Shown: piece by piece, positions 55,390 through 63,870 of the stretch
Numbering within the stretch: position 1 is the stretch's first letter
Layout of the letters: each line of letters begins with the position of its first letter
Assembly: GCA_039720395.1 (NCBI GenBank)
Contig: CM077820.1
Location: 53,406,631 to 53,470,630 of the forward strand
DNA length: 64,000 bases
Reading direction: 5' to 3'
Source: Liquidambar formosana
Lineage: Eukaryota > Streptophyta > Magnoliopsida > Saxifragales > Altingiaceae
Program-made: the position numbers and the translations under genes
Notes under the pieces: model-generated
What the model saw: only the letters and a program-made list of their open reading frames with translations
What the model was told of the DNA's origin: nothing
Database searches by the model: none

Positions 55390-57548
55390 GGCATGTCCGT
55401 AGGGTTTGCAAAGCCACGCAAGTCTTGGTTTTGATTTTTGTAAGACTAATGTACTAATAATTTGCTATTAAATCTTTCAACTATGGCGTAAATATGTTTT
55501 GATTAGAGAAAGAGACAGAGTGAAAGAGAAAGCCTTTTGTTTCAGCATTGAAAGTTTCACAAAACCTTCAAAGAACCTATGTATAATGAAGTTTCAAAGA
55601 TAATTTTAAGCACTATGATTTGGGAAAAATAATGAAAAAAAAAATAGTAATCATATCAAAAGAAGTAAAGGATTGAGTGATCAAAGTGCTTTCATCTTAT
55701 GCAAAGGCATGATAAAATTATTCAATTTTAAAAATTATTATCATTATTGAAAAAAATAATTTAACTCAAAAAAATTCACGTACAACGCACGTGCGTACCA
55801 ACTAGTATATCTTAAACAAGGGAAAAATAAAATAAGGTACATTCTTAATACATGCACGATCTCTAGCTAATAAAAAATATATATATATTGAGTCACAAAA
55901 AATCATGACATGCAATACGACATTGTAATTAGGAAAATGATAAAGCCAACTATTTTATCCACCGGATGTGTCTATTGGCCGATATCACAATTGCATGGGT
56001 CAGGGTCATGGGTGTAATTAATTGAAAAAACCAAATCACTTTTTACTTTAAAAATATGAACGCCTCATATAAATCCTATGGATATAGGACCACTCTTATC
56101 GCCACTACCTGCATTGTCGTTAATTACGGCGGCATGCAAAGCAGTTCTACCACCAGGGCCACCATGAGCTGGTGATGTCAGATTTTCCAATATTTCAATC
56201 ACCAACGTACAAAAGCTTCTCTCCGCAGCCAGGTACAGTGGAGTCTCACCAGCCAAATTAGCCGAATGCGGGAAGTTAGGGTCTTCTTTAGTTAATAATT
56301 TCACTACCTCAAGGTGATTGAACCGTACCGCCTCGTGCAAGGCCGTGTCTTTGTCTTTATTGGTCATCCTTAGGATCACTTCCCCTTTCTCGGGATCTTC
56401 TTTTGCATGGTTAAGGAGGATTTCCACCATATTAGAAAACCCATACCTTGAAGGGTGAACCATAAAATTAGTCTTAGTGGATCAAGTCATTAACTCACTT
56501 AAAAAAAATGATTTTTGGTCTTATAATTCAAAGGATAAAGTGTAATTTATTCTTAAAAAAATTTGGGACTAAAAGTCACTCCATCCCAATTTGTTTGCCC
56601 ACATTATTCATTTTAAGGATGTCCCAAAATATTTGTCTATTTTTAAAAAATTATTATTTTCCTCTTCTGAAATACTCTTTATTATGTTTTCCATTAAAAA
56701 ATTAATATTTTTATCATTCTATTATGAAGGATAAAATTAAAAAGTTAAATAAATTAATTGACATGGCATTACTTTAAATATGTTACCTAAATATTTGTGC
56801 TTGGCTAAATTAGTGCAAACAAATGGCAATAGAGGAAGAAGAAAACAAAAGGGCTTTTGATTTTTTAAACTTTTGTGGGATGGCCAAATTAGAAAGAGGG
56901 TTAAATTTTTGGGAGTAAAAAAAATTTTGGGATGTTTAAATTTGAAATTATTCAAATAATTAGAAAATTAAAGGGATTTTGATTTTTGACTTTTGGGGGA
57001 GGGTCAAATTTAGAAAATGCCTAAATTTTTGGGAGCAAATTACAATTTTGGGAGGATCAAATTTGTAATTATAAAAAACAATGTACTAAAAAAATAAAAA
57101 TTAAAAAAGAATAATGAGACAATCGATTGACCCCTCTCTCCATACACCTCTCTCCACCTCCCTCCGCCCATGCGTACCTTGCTGCCAAGTGTAGAGGAAT
57201 TTCGCCATTTGCATTATCCTCCCATAAGAGTGACGGACGCATCCTAAGGATGTCTTCCACGAAGCTTGTGGACTCCTTTTCTATACATTCCTTGGCCTTT
57301 AGGCTAAAATTAGGTGTGGACTCCGTTTCTTCACATTGGGCCGTTTTTTTTTTAATTGGATCTTCACTTTGGGCGTTGATGTGGATATGGAGAAGTGTGT
57401 TCTTATTTGGGGTTCGAAGTAGAAGAAGATCTGCATCGGCCTTGAAGGCCTCAATGTCACCCTTTGCTGCGGCCTCATACCCATAAGGATCCATGCATGG
57501 AAGATGCTCTAGTTGCATCATACTCGTTGAAGTAGAACCCTCTTGCAT
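31290..57548 (-). CDS. Ankyrin-repeat/PGG-domain membrane protein (ACD6/ITN1 type), 4 exons
   Basis: The minus-strand gene joins 57548-57178, 56446-56109, 52790-52243 and 32150-31290 into 2118 bases (705 residues) with no stop. Every intron has GT-AG borders and matching phase. Residues 1-124 hold the start MQEGSTSTS and the first ankyrin units. Exons 2 and 3 carry several more units (TALHEAVRFNH, TPLYLAAERS, LPLHYAALLGYS, TALHIAASNGHEKVV, NFIHIAAESGN, TPLHLLANH). Exon 4 carries the PGG domain (ETHIVVAALIATVAFAASFTMPGG, PGG at about residue 498) and four hydrophobic helices, then a C-terminal extension with a fifth hydrophobic stretch near residues 675-700. Family members act at membranes in salicylic-acid-linked defence or stress signalling; the role here is inferred. 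Intron 3 is 20,092 bases because of an 18.7-kb retrotransposon. Confidence 0.9.
32151..32579. other. Intron 3, 3' part beyond the retrotransposon
   Basis: AT-rich intron DNA with no recognised element. It contains GTACCATAGAATTTCC, also seen near 5745 and 7813. Confidence 0.4.
32580..33280 (+). repeat. 5' LTR of the Tat-type element
   Basis: 701 bases. Differs from the 3' LTR at about 28 positions by hand alignment (about 4%), mostly transitions. Four CACGTG motifs at 32645, 32683, 32741 and 32779; TATAAAAA at 33036-33043. Confidence 0.93.
33036..33043 (+). promoter_or_regulatory. TATA box of the 5' LTR
   Basis: TATAAAAA within GGGTATAAAAAGAATACG; the same box is at 51002-51009 in the 3' LTR. 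Confidence 0.65.
33281..33303 (+). promoter_or_regulatory. Primer-binding region of the Tat-type element
   Basis: ATTTAGCGCCGTCTGTGGGA follows the LTR. Compared with the left element, TTTGGCGCC has changed to TTTAGCGCC, a G-to-A change in the site. Confidence 0.6.
33315..35140 (+). pseudogene. Tat-type gag, degenerate
   Basis: Starts ATGGCTACACCACC and shares the GRTRSGA motif with the left element before an early stop at about 33380. The frame resumes at 33503, is shifted around 33943-34300, and is open again from about 34304 with the gag core (FLCKIFLMSLGEVALKWW, FITSCKFLRTMQNLYELKQ). A zinc-knuckle-like FCSYHKDHGHKTEDC lies at about 34950-34995. A TAG at 35021 replaces a tryptophan codon present in the left element. 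Confidence 0.85.
35147..36526 (+). pseudogene. Tat-type protease and N-terminal reverse transcriptase, degenerate
   Basis: The protease active-site motif reads VDNRASVN, where the left element has VDNGASVN. A TAG follows at about 35437, with further stops at about 35596, 35722, 35778 and 35897. From 35972 the reverse transcriptase is open: RRLSDDRAETISAEVDKLL, then WLANPVCVRKKTGDWRVC, DFTDLNKACPKDSFPLPKID and HDQDKTGFITPRGTYC. It is then cut at 36526 by the hAT-like insertion and resumes at 40577. Confidence 0.88.
36536..36650. repeat. Subterminal ATATCG palindrome array, left end
   Basis: Repeated ATATCGATATCGATGG, TATATCGGATATATCG and ATATCGACAATATCG units next to the left terminus of the hAT-like element. 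They are candidate transposase-binding repeats. Confidence 0.7.
36961..39678 (+). mobile_element. Solo LTR of 2.7 kb inside the hAT-like element
   Basis: Starts TGTCACACCCCATTTTTGCACC, ends GGGGTTCACA, and is flanked by GAGTT on both sides (36956-36960 and 39679-39683). It carries GGTGGCGACTCC near its 3' end, shared with the two other solo LTRs. No internal retrotransposon sequence or second LTR is seen. The small open frames inside have no recognised domain. An exact 39-base duplication occurs near 39410-39490 (CCTTCCCATGTCATAACTTA). Confidence 0.8.
39733..39805. repeat. Diverged half copy of the 175-bp MITE
   Basis: GGATGATGGCCAGGTAGGGACATG, GTTATATCAAAA and GCATTGGG-like sequence match one end of the MITE at 51657, with a diverged remainder. 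Confidence 0.5.
40300..40560. repeat. Subterminal ATATCG palindrome array, right end
   Basis: Dense CGATATATCG, ATATCGTCGATATATC and ATATCGCGATATATCG units adjoining the right terminus of the hAT-like element. Mirrors 36536-36650, but longer. Confidence 0.75.
40577..40934 (+). pseudogene. Tat-type reverse transcriptase, C-terminal part
   Basis: Resumes after the hAT-like element: VIPFGLKNAGATYQRLV, the catalytic YVDD (EAYVDDTIVKS at about 40670), then KKSSFGIGSGKFLGHLVSRR and IKAIRTLRTPTTVRDVQQLNG. It is cut at 40934 by a solo LTR. Confidence 0.88.
40935..42493 (-). mobile_element. Solo LTR of 1.56 kb, minus orientation
   Basis: On the minus strand it starts TGTAGACACCCCATTTTGCACC and ends GTGGCGCTCACA. 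It is flanked by GGTGG on both sides (40930-40934 and 42494-42498). It carries GGAGTCGCCACC (the shared motif, inverted) and GTGTTAGGCACCC near the LTR 3' end. Ten TGCGTACGCA-type palindromes lie in three clusters near 41338-41400, 41568-41640 and 42299-42350. Confidence 0.85.
42499..43525 (+). pseudogene. Tat-type RNase H plus second (aRNH-type) RNase H
   Basis: First domain: LSKFISRSSDKCHPFF, YLAVSAHSLSGILLA, a TAG at about 42727, then YYISKTLLDAETRYLPLEKL and the connection VSKWGVELNAYDIHFKPRPAIKG. The second domain starts at about 43130: KVDGASNVKGAGLGIVL, NNEAEYEAVVAGLGMA, VYSDSRLVVNQLN and RNRHVDGLA-like RDQNRHVDGLAAMAAAL. The duplicated RNase H is characteristic of the Tat lineage. Confidence 0.88.
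43574..44970 (+). mobile_element. Solo LTR of 1.4 kb, plus orientation
   Basis: Starts TGTTAACACCCCATTTTGTACC, ends GACACGGCGCTCACA, and is flanked by AAGAG on both sides (43569-43573 and 44971-44975). It carries GGTGGCGACTCC and GGTACCTAACACCTTCCCGT near its end. Six ATGCACGTACGTGCAT-type palindromes lie in two clusters (43719-43770 and 44466-44525). Confidence 0.87.
44976..46225 (+). pseudogene. Tat-type integrase, degenerate
   Basis: Zinc-binding HHCC region (EFHEGSCGGHTGGRSLAHR then CPKCQMFA), followed by the DDE core: WGLDLVGSLPTASG, TFVSDNGTQFDSK and YPQCNGQAEATNK. The C-terminal part runs to VNSGTRNPTDGKLGATWEGPYEV. Stops at about 45261 (Q or similar to TAG), 45543 (WENI-type W to TGA) and 45797 (R to TGA), plus a shift near 45540-45840, disable it. 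Confidence 0.88.
46340..46640. repeat. ~51-bp tandem repeats between integrase and antisense ORF
   Basis: About five diverged units of TTGCCCAAGAATGGGTC(C/T)AAGC, AAAAACTGCCTAAGAATGGGC and ACAAGTC. Both halves of the unit carry (A)AGAA(T/C)GGG. Confidence 0.8.
46917..49596 (-). pseudogene. Antisense extra ORF of the Tat-type element, 4 exons
   Basis: The minus strand has a plausible spliced gene: 49596-49071, 48970-48077, 47982-47824 and 47750-46917, all with GT-AG borders. The first junction is in phase: S|APHANEPADK. The N-terminal part (VPFPDLLNDFLLYCGIVPTQL, NSFRIVLGVHLL) resembles the putative gypsy-type transposon domain (Transposase_28 type). The middle is acidic, then glutamine-rich (QQQQQNQ). 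The end is a long coiled coil (LEAELRKMKDAHDELAREK). A G run at 48584-48595 shifts the frame in exon 2, and a TAG at about 47714 interrupts exon 4. Antisense extra ORFs between pol and 3' LTR are known for plant Tat elements; their role is unknown. Confidence 0.72.
50546..51246 (+). repeat. 3' LTR of the Tat-type element
   Basis: 701 bases, same termini as the 5' LTR. Of the four CACGTG motifs, the first is changed to CACGTA and three remain. Confidence 0.93.
51247..52242. other. Intron 3, 5' part beyond the retrotransposon
   Basis: Contains the 175-bp MITE in a TA array, an AACCGGACC-like stretch at 51350-51510 and AT-rich DNA. No coding sequence. Confidence 0.5.
51657..51831. mobile_element. 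175-bp MITE inserted in a TA array, copy 2
   Basis: Reverse complement of 18185-18359, with few differences by eye. Flanked by (TA)n on both sides. Carries the palindrome CAGCACGTGCTG near one end. Confidence 0.75.
52243..52790 (-). CDS. Ankyrin/PGG gene exon 3
   Basis: Acceptor TTTTAG|GAATTA, donor TGGAAG|GTATGA. Encodes about five ankyrin units from IITSILAKTGAYL to PTSTLKWK. Starts in phase 1 and ends in phase 0. Confidence 0.92.
52791..56108. other. Intron 2 of the ankyrin/PGG gene
   Basis: AT-rich, with an A47 tract at 55339-55385. Two similar blocks occur at about 52900-53160 and 53310-53560 (AAATTAAGTCAAAT, CACTCACAA, GACATACATACA). No coding sequence. Confidence 0.55.
56109..56446 (-). 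CDS. Ankyrin/PGG gene exon 2
   Basis: Acceptor TTCAAG|GTATGG, donor AATGCAG|GTAGTG. Encodes RYGFSNMVEILLNHAK, TALHEAVRFNHLEVVKLL, TPLYLAAERS and RTALHAAVINDNA. Phase 2 in, phase 1 out. Confidence 0.92.
56447..57177. other. Intron 1 of the ankyrin/PGG gene
   Basis: AT-rich intron DNA; no element recognised. Confidence 0.55.
57178..57548 (-). CDS. Ankyrin/PGG gene exon 1
   Basis: ATG at 57548 (MQEGSTSTSMMQLEHL), then the first ankyrin unit (PYGYEAAAKGDIEAFKADA, NTLLHIHI) and GEIPLHLAA before the donor GCAAG|GTACGC. Confidence 0.9.
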
Positions 57549-57676
57549 TATTTTTTGGCTTTAAATTGCTCGAGAAACAATTTCTGAATAATTGAATAAA
57601 CACAAAATACATGAATCTATGATTTGAGGAAATTAAATCAGTCAGAATTGATGGCAAAATATGAACAGATTATAGA

Positions 57677-57684
57677 TTTATATA
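57677..57684 (-). promoter_or_regulatory. TATA-like box of the ankyrin/PGG gene
   Basis: The minus strand reads CTATATAAATC about 130 bases upstream of the ATG, a usual plant spacing. Confidence 0.5.
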
Positions 57685-57699
57685 GTGGACAGGTTAGAG

Positions 57700-58047
57700 A
57701 ATATAATTAATACAATAAAATAAAATAGTTAGGGAAAAAACATAGCCTGTAAAAATATTAGAAAATCTTAGAGATACACCATTCGCTATCCTAAAACAGT
57801 ATACACCTCTTTATATGTGGGTTTTAGTGGTCACATGCACATGACTTCGAGATACAACCTAAATTGCCATAACAAATTGGAATTGAGACATCTTCATGTA
57901 AAAACATTTGGAGTAGTAAGCACATGATTGGAATCATAGGGTGCCAACCTAGTTGGGATGCTATGATTTCAATGATGCTTTTTCTCTTTTATTTTTATTT
58001 TTATTTTTAAATGTAAAAATATATGTAGGTTTCTCACCAAAATGTTG

Positions 58048-58080
<33 letters not shown>

Positions 58081-58460
58081 CTAGGATCTACCAATTTTTC
58101 CTTTGCTCTTTTTCCCTTTTCTTTTATTTCAAGCTTGAAGTTGCGTTCAAAACATTTTCATGTTTTTCACCATAATGATAGAAACAATCTTGTATTTTGC
58201 AAAATAAATAAAAAATAAAAAATCCATTCTTAACACAATGTTCTTCCAATTCTTCCTTTTTATTCGTTTTCATTTTGCCTTTCTCTCTCTTGCCATAAAA
58301 TCAAGTAAGCACCTTTGAAGCACAAGGTTCTTCTACTTCTTTTTTACCGTTTTTATTTTTTTATCAGCAAAAGAATTTGGAATTGAATTTTAATATTTAA
58401 ATTTAAATCTTAAATATATATATGTTAATATGTAGGTCTCTCACATGCCATATTCTCTTC
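57700..58460. other. Upstream region of the ankyrin/PGG gene
   Basis: AT-rich, with the short repeat at 57918-57970 and a CT microsatellite at 58050-58077. The motif AAAACATTTTCATG...CACCATAATGAT recurs loosely at 59610-59660 and 59850-59900. Confidence 0.45.
57918..57970 (+). repeat. Short dispersed repeat shared with 4533-4590
   Basis: GCACATGATTGGAATCATA then GGGTGCCAACCTAGTTGGGA; see the first copy. Confidence 0.5.
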
Positions 58461-58462
58461 AA

Positions 58463-58613
58463 GAGATAGGGGAGTCCAAATCCACACACCAGGCCCAATA
58501 TAAGTTTGGAACTCATACCCACACAAAATGCCTGACGCTATTAGTGGTGAGCCCATTACTTATATATTAAAGCCTTTTCTTTTATCTATTCTTCTGATGT
58601 AGGACAACCCAAT
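58463..58613. repeat. ~140-bp direct repeat, left of hAT-like copy B
   Basis: GAGTCCAAATCCACACACCA, AAGCCCAATATA-like and AGCCCA(T/C)TACTT segments recur at 59366-59505 on the other side of the hAT-like element. Confidence 0.65.
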
Positions 58614-58675
58614 AGTCGAAACATTGCGAGACCGCGATTCCAACCACTGCTCGGCCTTGTTAGGGAGATAGCTAG

Positions 58676-59358
58676 TAGGGGTGTTAATGGTTTTGGTTAA
58701 AACCGAGAACCAAACCGAACCAAACCGAACCGGGCGGTTTGGTTTGGTTTTTTTGTCATTAGGTTCGGTTATGGTTTTAATTTTAGAAAACCGAACTTAA
58801 TTGGTTTGGTTTTGGTTTTCAGTTTTAAAAAACCGAACCAAACCGAAAAACCGAAAAAACCGAAAAATATAATATATATATATATATATAAACTTAAAGT
58901 TTGTAAATTCCCAATTCTAATAAGGGTAAAATAGGTAATGGAGTTGTTTTTGTTGATTTTAAGTTTCTTATTGTTTTCCCTTTTTTAGATTGGCATGTAT
59001 TAAACTAGCTATTAATATTGTGTGTATTAATGTTGTGTGTGATATTAACATATTAATATATGTCAATATGTTTCTATTTTAATACAATGTTTTTTTTAGT
59101 TGCTAATGTAATGCTTTTATTAAAAATGTTTTTATTTGGAGTTTGGCACATCATTTTTTTCATATTTAATTATTTGTTGTTACTTGATAGGTTAAAATCG
59201 AAACCGAACCGAACCAAACCGAAATATAATGGTTTGGTTTGGTTTGGTTTTTTTATGATATGGTTTGGTTTTGGTTTGGGAGGAACAAAACTGAAGTATA
59301 ATGGTTTGGTTTGAAATTTCCCCTAAAACCGAACCAAACCGAACCATTAACACCCCTA
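58676..59358. mobile_element. Non-autonomous hAT-like element, copy B (683 bp)
   Basis: Perfect inverted termini TAGGGGTGTTAATGG and CCATTAACACCCCTA; flanks ATAGCTAG on both sides (58668-58675 and 59359-59366), a perfect 8-base target duplication. The interior is AACCGAACC repeats, with AT-rich DNA similar to copy A. No transposase. Confidence 0.85.
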
Positions 59359-59365
59359 ATAGCTA

Positions 59366-59505
59366 GGAGAGTCCAAAATCTACACACCAAGCCCAATATA
59401 CAAGTCTAAAACTTGTTCTTACACAAAAGCCCTAAGTCTATTGATGATAAGCCCACTACTTCTGTATTAAGACCTTTTTTTCTTTTATTTTGCCAATATG
59501 AGATA
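59366..59505. repeat. ~140-bp direct repeat, right of hAT-like copy B
   Basis: Partner of 58463-58613. Confidence 0.65.
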
Positions 59506-59899
59506 TATTCACATGTGAACCTCAACACATTCAAGCATTAGGTTTTTTTGTCCTTCTATTGAGCTAAATTTTGTTTTGCTTTTCAATCAACCAAAAGAAC
59601 CTAAAAATAAGACATTTTCATGAAAATATATATAGGCCTCTTGCCATAACGATAAAATTTTCCCTCCATATAAAATCAAGTACCTGGCTATACCAGAGTG
59701 ATTATGTTGGAGTTGAGTCGTATAGCTTCTCATTTGTTATGGCATGTCCCTTTTATGGCAGATATTGGTGATTGGCTAAAAAGTAATACCAATTTTTCTT
59801 TTGTTCATTTTCCTTTTGCTTTGCAACTGGCAAAAGAAATTAGAATTAATTAAGAAATTTTTGTGTACAATGTATATAGGTCTCTTGCCATAATGATGA

Positions 59900-59904
<5 letters not shown>

Positions 59905-59940
<36 letters not shown>
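59905..59940. repeat. TC microsatellite
   Basis: About 18 TC units, followed by an ATGCATGCACACGCAC stretch. Confidence 0.85.
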
Positions 59941-59942
<2 letters not shown>

Positions 59943-59999
59943 GCATGCACACGCACATAAACACACACTCACACAACAAAAATATATACTAAATATTTC

Positions 60000-60155
60000 G
60001 CCATAAATAATTAGTGATTCATTTAAATTTTAATCGCTAATGGTGTAAGATTTTAGTGGCAACATATGTAGTATTTTTAGCGACTCATTTAAATTATTAC
60101 CAGAAAATGGTGTAAGATTTTAGCGGCAGCATTTTTTCTCTCACTAAATGCGTAA
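60000..60155. repeat. Short tandem repeats of CACTA-like subterminal type
   Basis: AATGGTGTAAGATTTTAG(T/C)GGCA occurs twice, with TTAGTGATTCATTTAAATT and TTAGCGACTCATTTAAATT between and CTCACTAAATGCG at the end. This is reminiscent of CACTA subterminal repeats, but no complete element is visible. Confidence 0.35.
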
Positions 60156-61155
60156 GTGTTTAGTTGAATCCAGATCTACTGGACCGGGAGCCTGTCCCCG
60201 TTCTCTAGCCCACCATTCAAAAGCGAACACGCAGCCCATTACATGTTGGGATGAACAAAACACCCTCATCTGAAAAATGAAAAAGGAGCAAGAATCTCGA
60301 GCTTTGCTCTGATGGATTCTCGAGCTTTTCTCACTCTCTTTGTTTGCTCCCCTTCTAGTTCCCTCACGCCTCTCATTCTTCATTTCAATTTCAAGAATGG
60401 CTTACAGACAGGACAATACCAATTTTTTGACTTCAGATATTTGGGAACAAATTGATGTGTATTTATAATAGCCACTCGATCAGCGCAGCAAAGGCTAGAA
60501 GAATTATGGGAGAGTACGTTAGACCTTGATTGGAAATTTATCCCCATATGTCAGTACATGCAATCTTGGATTTTCAGTTTCTTGTTAGATAAGTTGTTGG
60601 TAACTACTCCCTTCCTCCCTCTTACTTGTTTGATAATAATTTCCTTTTGAGAAGTCCCATAATATTTGTTCATTGTCAAAAGTCAAGACCAATAATTATT
60701 TTCACTGTCACAAAATACCTTTTTCTATATTTAAAATTAAAGTACTCTAGACAAAATCCAAAGTAAAATAAGAATAAAAATTGAAAAGTTCAAATTAAGG
60801 AGTGACATAAAGATTCATTAAATAGATCATCTTAATATACGTATTAGTCAAAGTGGCTCAAATAAATTAGGACACAAGGGGCATATTTTTATGGAAAAGG
60901 ACAGGTCCAATGTGGCTACCCACAAGCCTTATCCAGCGATTGGCTAGAAAGCTAGTAGATTTTCAGAATCATGAATATATTTTGCAGGCCACTATTGGAC
61001 TGTTTGCACTTAGAGGACCACTACATGGATTTTCAGAGAATCATGAAATATTTACCTAAGAGTTCATACCCCTCAAACTAAGAGCAACACCATCTCAAAG
61101 AGAAGAAACAGCCCCAAAATGGGGGGAAAAAACTGAAGTAGGCCTTAACTAACCT
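60156..61155. other. Unassigned intergenic DNA
   Basis: No recognised gene. Two similar short segments (CTAGTAGATTTTCAGAATCATGAA and CATGGATTTTCAGAGAATCATGAA) lie near 60955 and 61025. Confidence 0.4.
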
Positions 61156-61158
61156 TAA

Positions 61159-61377
61159 CCCTCTATTTGGTTCATGGATTCTACCAAGGAAAAAAAATGG
61201 AAGGAAAAAAAAATGAGGAGGAAAGAAAATGAAAGGAAAAGATTGAATCATATCAAGCCAAAATTATTGTAATTCTTATTTTTTCTTTAATTTTCCATTG
61301 CAACCAAATAAAGGAAAGTACAATTCTTAATATTTTATTTTTTTTTCCTTGATAAAATCCGCAAACCAAATAAAGCC
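61159..61377. mobile_element. Complete Tourist-like MITE (219 bp)
   Basis: Inverted ends CCCTCTATTTGG and CCAAATAAAGCC, with TAA on both sides (61156-61158 and 61378-61380). The interior is GGAAA/TTTCC-rich and matches the interrupted copy at 18131-18557. Confidence 0.7.
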
Positions 61378-61380
61378 TAA

Positions 61381-63052
61381 AGCAACCCCAATACATCTGT
61401 TATACAAATGATGTGATGTATTATGATGATGCAAAGTCATTTTCCACCTTACTACAATTAGAAACGCATCTCTAATGCATGTGAGATAAGTTTTTACCTC
61501 ATTATTTTTTTCCCTTTTTCAACTACGTACCATTTCTTTCTTATCAATTACCATATCTCCACCTCCCACTACGTATAAATATTCAATTTCTAACTTACTC
61601 ACAAAAAAAAGAAAAAAAAAGTTTTAAATCTTTAATAAAACTCACAGAAGAAAAAATACGGAGTATTGAATAAAATAAAGCACAACTAAAGGAAAAGAAG
61701 AAAAAATGGAAGACTATGACACCGTCCAAAAAAATGGGAGACTATAGATGGGGAGCAAAACAAGACCCACTGCCCTTCTTCATTCGCTTCTGTCTCTCTT
61801 CTCCCCCCCATCCCCCATCCCGATTCCCGAAACCTCACCACCCCTATGAAACCCACCTCCCGAAGCTCTCTCTCAATGGAACCAAGCAAATCCACCGCAA
61901 CCCATGGTTTAAACCCAGATCTACGCTCTCGAGCACCAGGTTTACACCTAGATCTTCACTCCTCTCTCGAGCAAACCCACTTAGAACAAGAAGTCGATCG
62001 TTCGAGCCTCCGACGGCGACCGAAGATGACCTTGGGCGGAGGATCTATCCACGCCTTACCTCTCTTTCTCTCTGCAATCCACCCCAAGCTTCGACACCCA
62101 CATCGGAGAGTGTTCTGTATGTGTGTGTGTGTGTGTGCGCGCGCGTGCGTGTGTGTATTTATTGCTTTCCATATTTTCAATCATGCAATTGTTTGTGCAT
62201 TTCGGATGATTTGTCCTTGAATTTCTATTTGGTTGGCAAGAAAATATCATTCTTTTTCCCGGGAAAAAATGCATTGATTCGGTTGTGATTTTGGGGGGTA
62301 ATCTGGTGACGTCGCAGATTTGCTTCACCAAATGCATCCCCCGTTGGAGAAGGGAGTATTGCACACCCTGAGGCAAATTATAGCTTTGCCCCACGGTTTG
62401 CATGACCCGTTGGAGTTTGCTCTTAGAACTCAAAAACAATGTTTCACACAATCACAGAGCTAGAAACTCACAAAGCTGCTCTTAAGCATAAGCCTTCCAT
62501 GTGTTTAAATCTATACACCTGATTTAGCCATATTTCGATACAAAGTTGCCATTCTTCATCTATTCACCCATATCATTTAAAGCAATTACCAATCAAACAC
62601 AATATTTGAACCCCAAAAAAAAAAAAAAAATCCAAACACCATAACAGGGGGAGAAAAGTTATAAATCAAGAGAAATGGAAGATGAGAGAGGAGAGAAGCG
62701 TACCTGACTAGGCTTTGCGAGATGAGAGAGGTTACTAACACTTGGTTCTTGTGCTTGCGGAAAAATAGAGACGAGACTTAAAAAGAGGGGAAATGCTGGT
62801 AGGCATACACTTATGCGAGAATAAAGGTTGTAAAAATCTGGAATGCCAATTGCATTACTTTTCATTGATTGATGTAGAAATATATACACATGATAAGATG
62901 CAAAAGTATCAGACAAATCCCATAATTTTAAGACTAGGATCTGATAGGTAAAAGACTATTAAATAAAAGGTCAACATATGTGGGCACATCAGATCTTGTA
63001 TATCTTATACAACGTGAAGGAACAAAGTCTTCTTGACTTTGTTAGAGCTCTA
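61381..63052. other. Intergenic DNA, possible transcript start near 61700
   Basis: A forward open stretch at 61716-62288 has low-complexity proline/serine-rich content and ends in a TG/GC microsatellite (62116-62157); I see no domain. A segment with CCGTTGGAGAAGGGAG at 62342 and CCGTTGGAGTTTGCTCTTA at 62408 may be a MITE remnant. Confidence 0.35.
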
Positions 63053-63509
63053 CTAATAAAAATTACCTCTATTTTATTCATTGATTCAGGGCAAACAAAA
63101 ATAATCGTCCCTTTACCTTTTTTGGGCTATCTCAATCGTCCCTTCATCTTTTTGACTATCTCTCTCACTAAATCCACCCCTACCCTCACCTAAAAGCTGC
63201 CATCGCTGCCAGCTGGCAGAGCAAATTTTCATCGCTGGCAAACAATGCTAGCTACCAATCAACATCTGGTCCATTTACCAGTGAGACGTTGCACTCCGCT
63301 GAAAAGAAAAAGAGGAGGTAAAAAAAAAAAAAAAAAAGGAAAAAAGATTATGAGAAAGAAAGCAACAGCAGAATGAGAAATGGAGAGAGAAAAAGTGAAG
63401 ATACCATAGAAATAGCTAAAAAAAAAAAAAAAAAAATGTAGGGACGATTCACGATTGATTTTTGTTTGTTTTGAATCAATGAATAAAATATGGCAGTTAC
63501 TTTTATTAG
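63053..63509. mobile_element. 457-bp element with ~70-bp inverted repeats
   Basis: The left end CTAATAAAAATTACC with TTTTATTCATTGATTCA, CAAACAAAAAT and ATCGTCCCT pairs with the inverted right end over about 70 bases. The interior has A tracts and no coding domain. The target duplication is unclear. Confidence 0.65.
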
Positions 63510-63538
63510 TGGAACACATCATTAATTGTGTATCAAAA

Positions 63539-63870
63539 CCCATATTTTCACATAAACATGTTCTTATAAAATACTGGCTTACTCAAAAAATTTTTTTTGT
63601 TTTTACCAATTAGGTAATTAAATCTTTGACTTAACTAATTCTATCACTTACCACCCCCTCCCACCAAAAAAAGGAAAAAAAAGTTTTCATTTTTTTACTG
63701 ACCATTTAGGTATTTAAGCCTCTGGCTTCATTAATTTTACATAAACAAATTTTTATAAAGTACTCACTTACCCTAAAAAATAAAAAATTAAAAAAAAAGT
63801 ATTTTTTAATTGACCGATTAGGTATTCAAATCTTTAACCTAACTAATTTCATGAAACATATATAAGGTTA
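63539..63870. repeat. Degenerate ~115-bp tandem repeats
   Basis: About three units share ACATAAACA, TTTTTATAAAGTACT(C/G)(A/G)CTTACC, TTAGGTA(T/A)TTAA and TAACTAATT. The unit boundaries are loose. Confidence 0.55.

Noticed and set aside
52790..57548. Separate short ankyrin-only gene from exons 1-3
   Set aside because: Exon 3 ends at a donor in phase with exon 4, and the PGG exon has an acceptor but no start of its own; one gene is the simpler reading.
61716..62288. Forward 190-codon open frame with cysteine/valine run
   Set aside because: Low complexity and driven by a TG microsatellite; no start context or homology. More likely leader or non-coding DNA.
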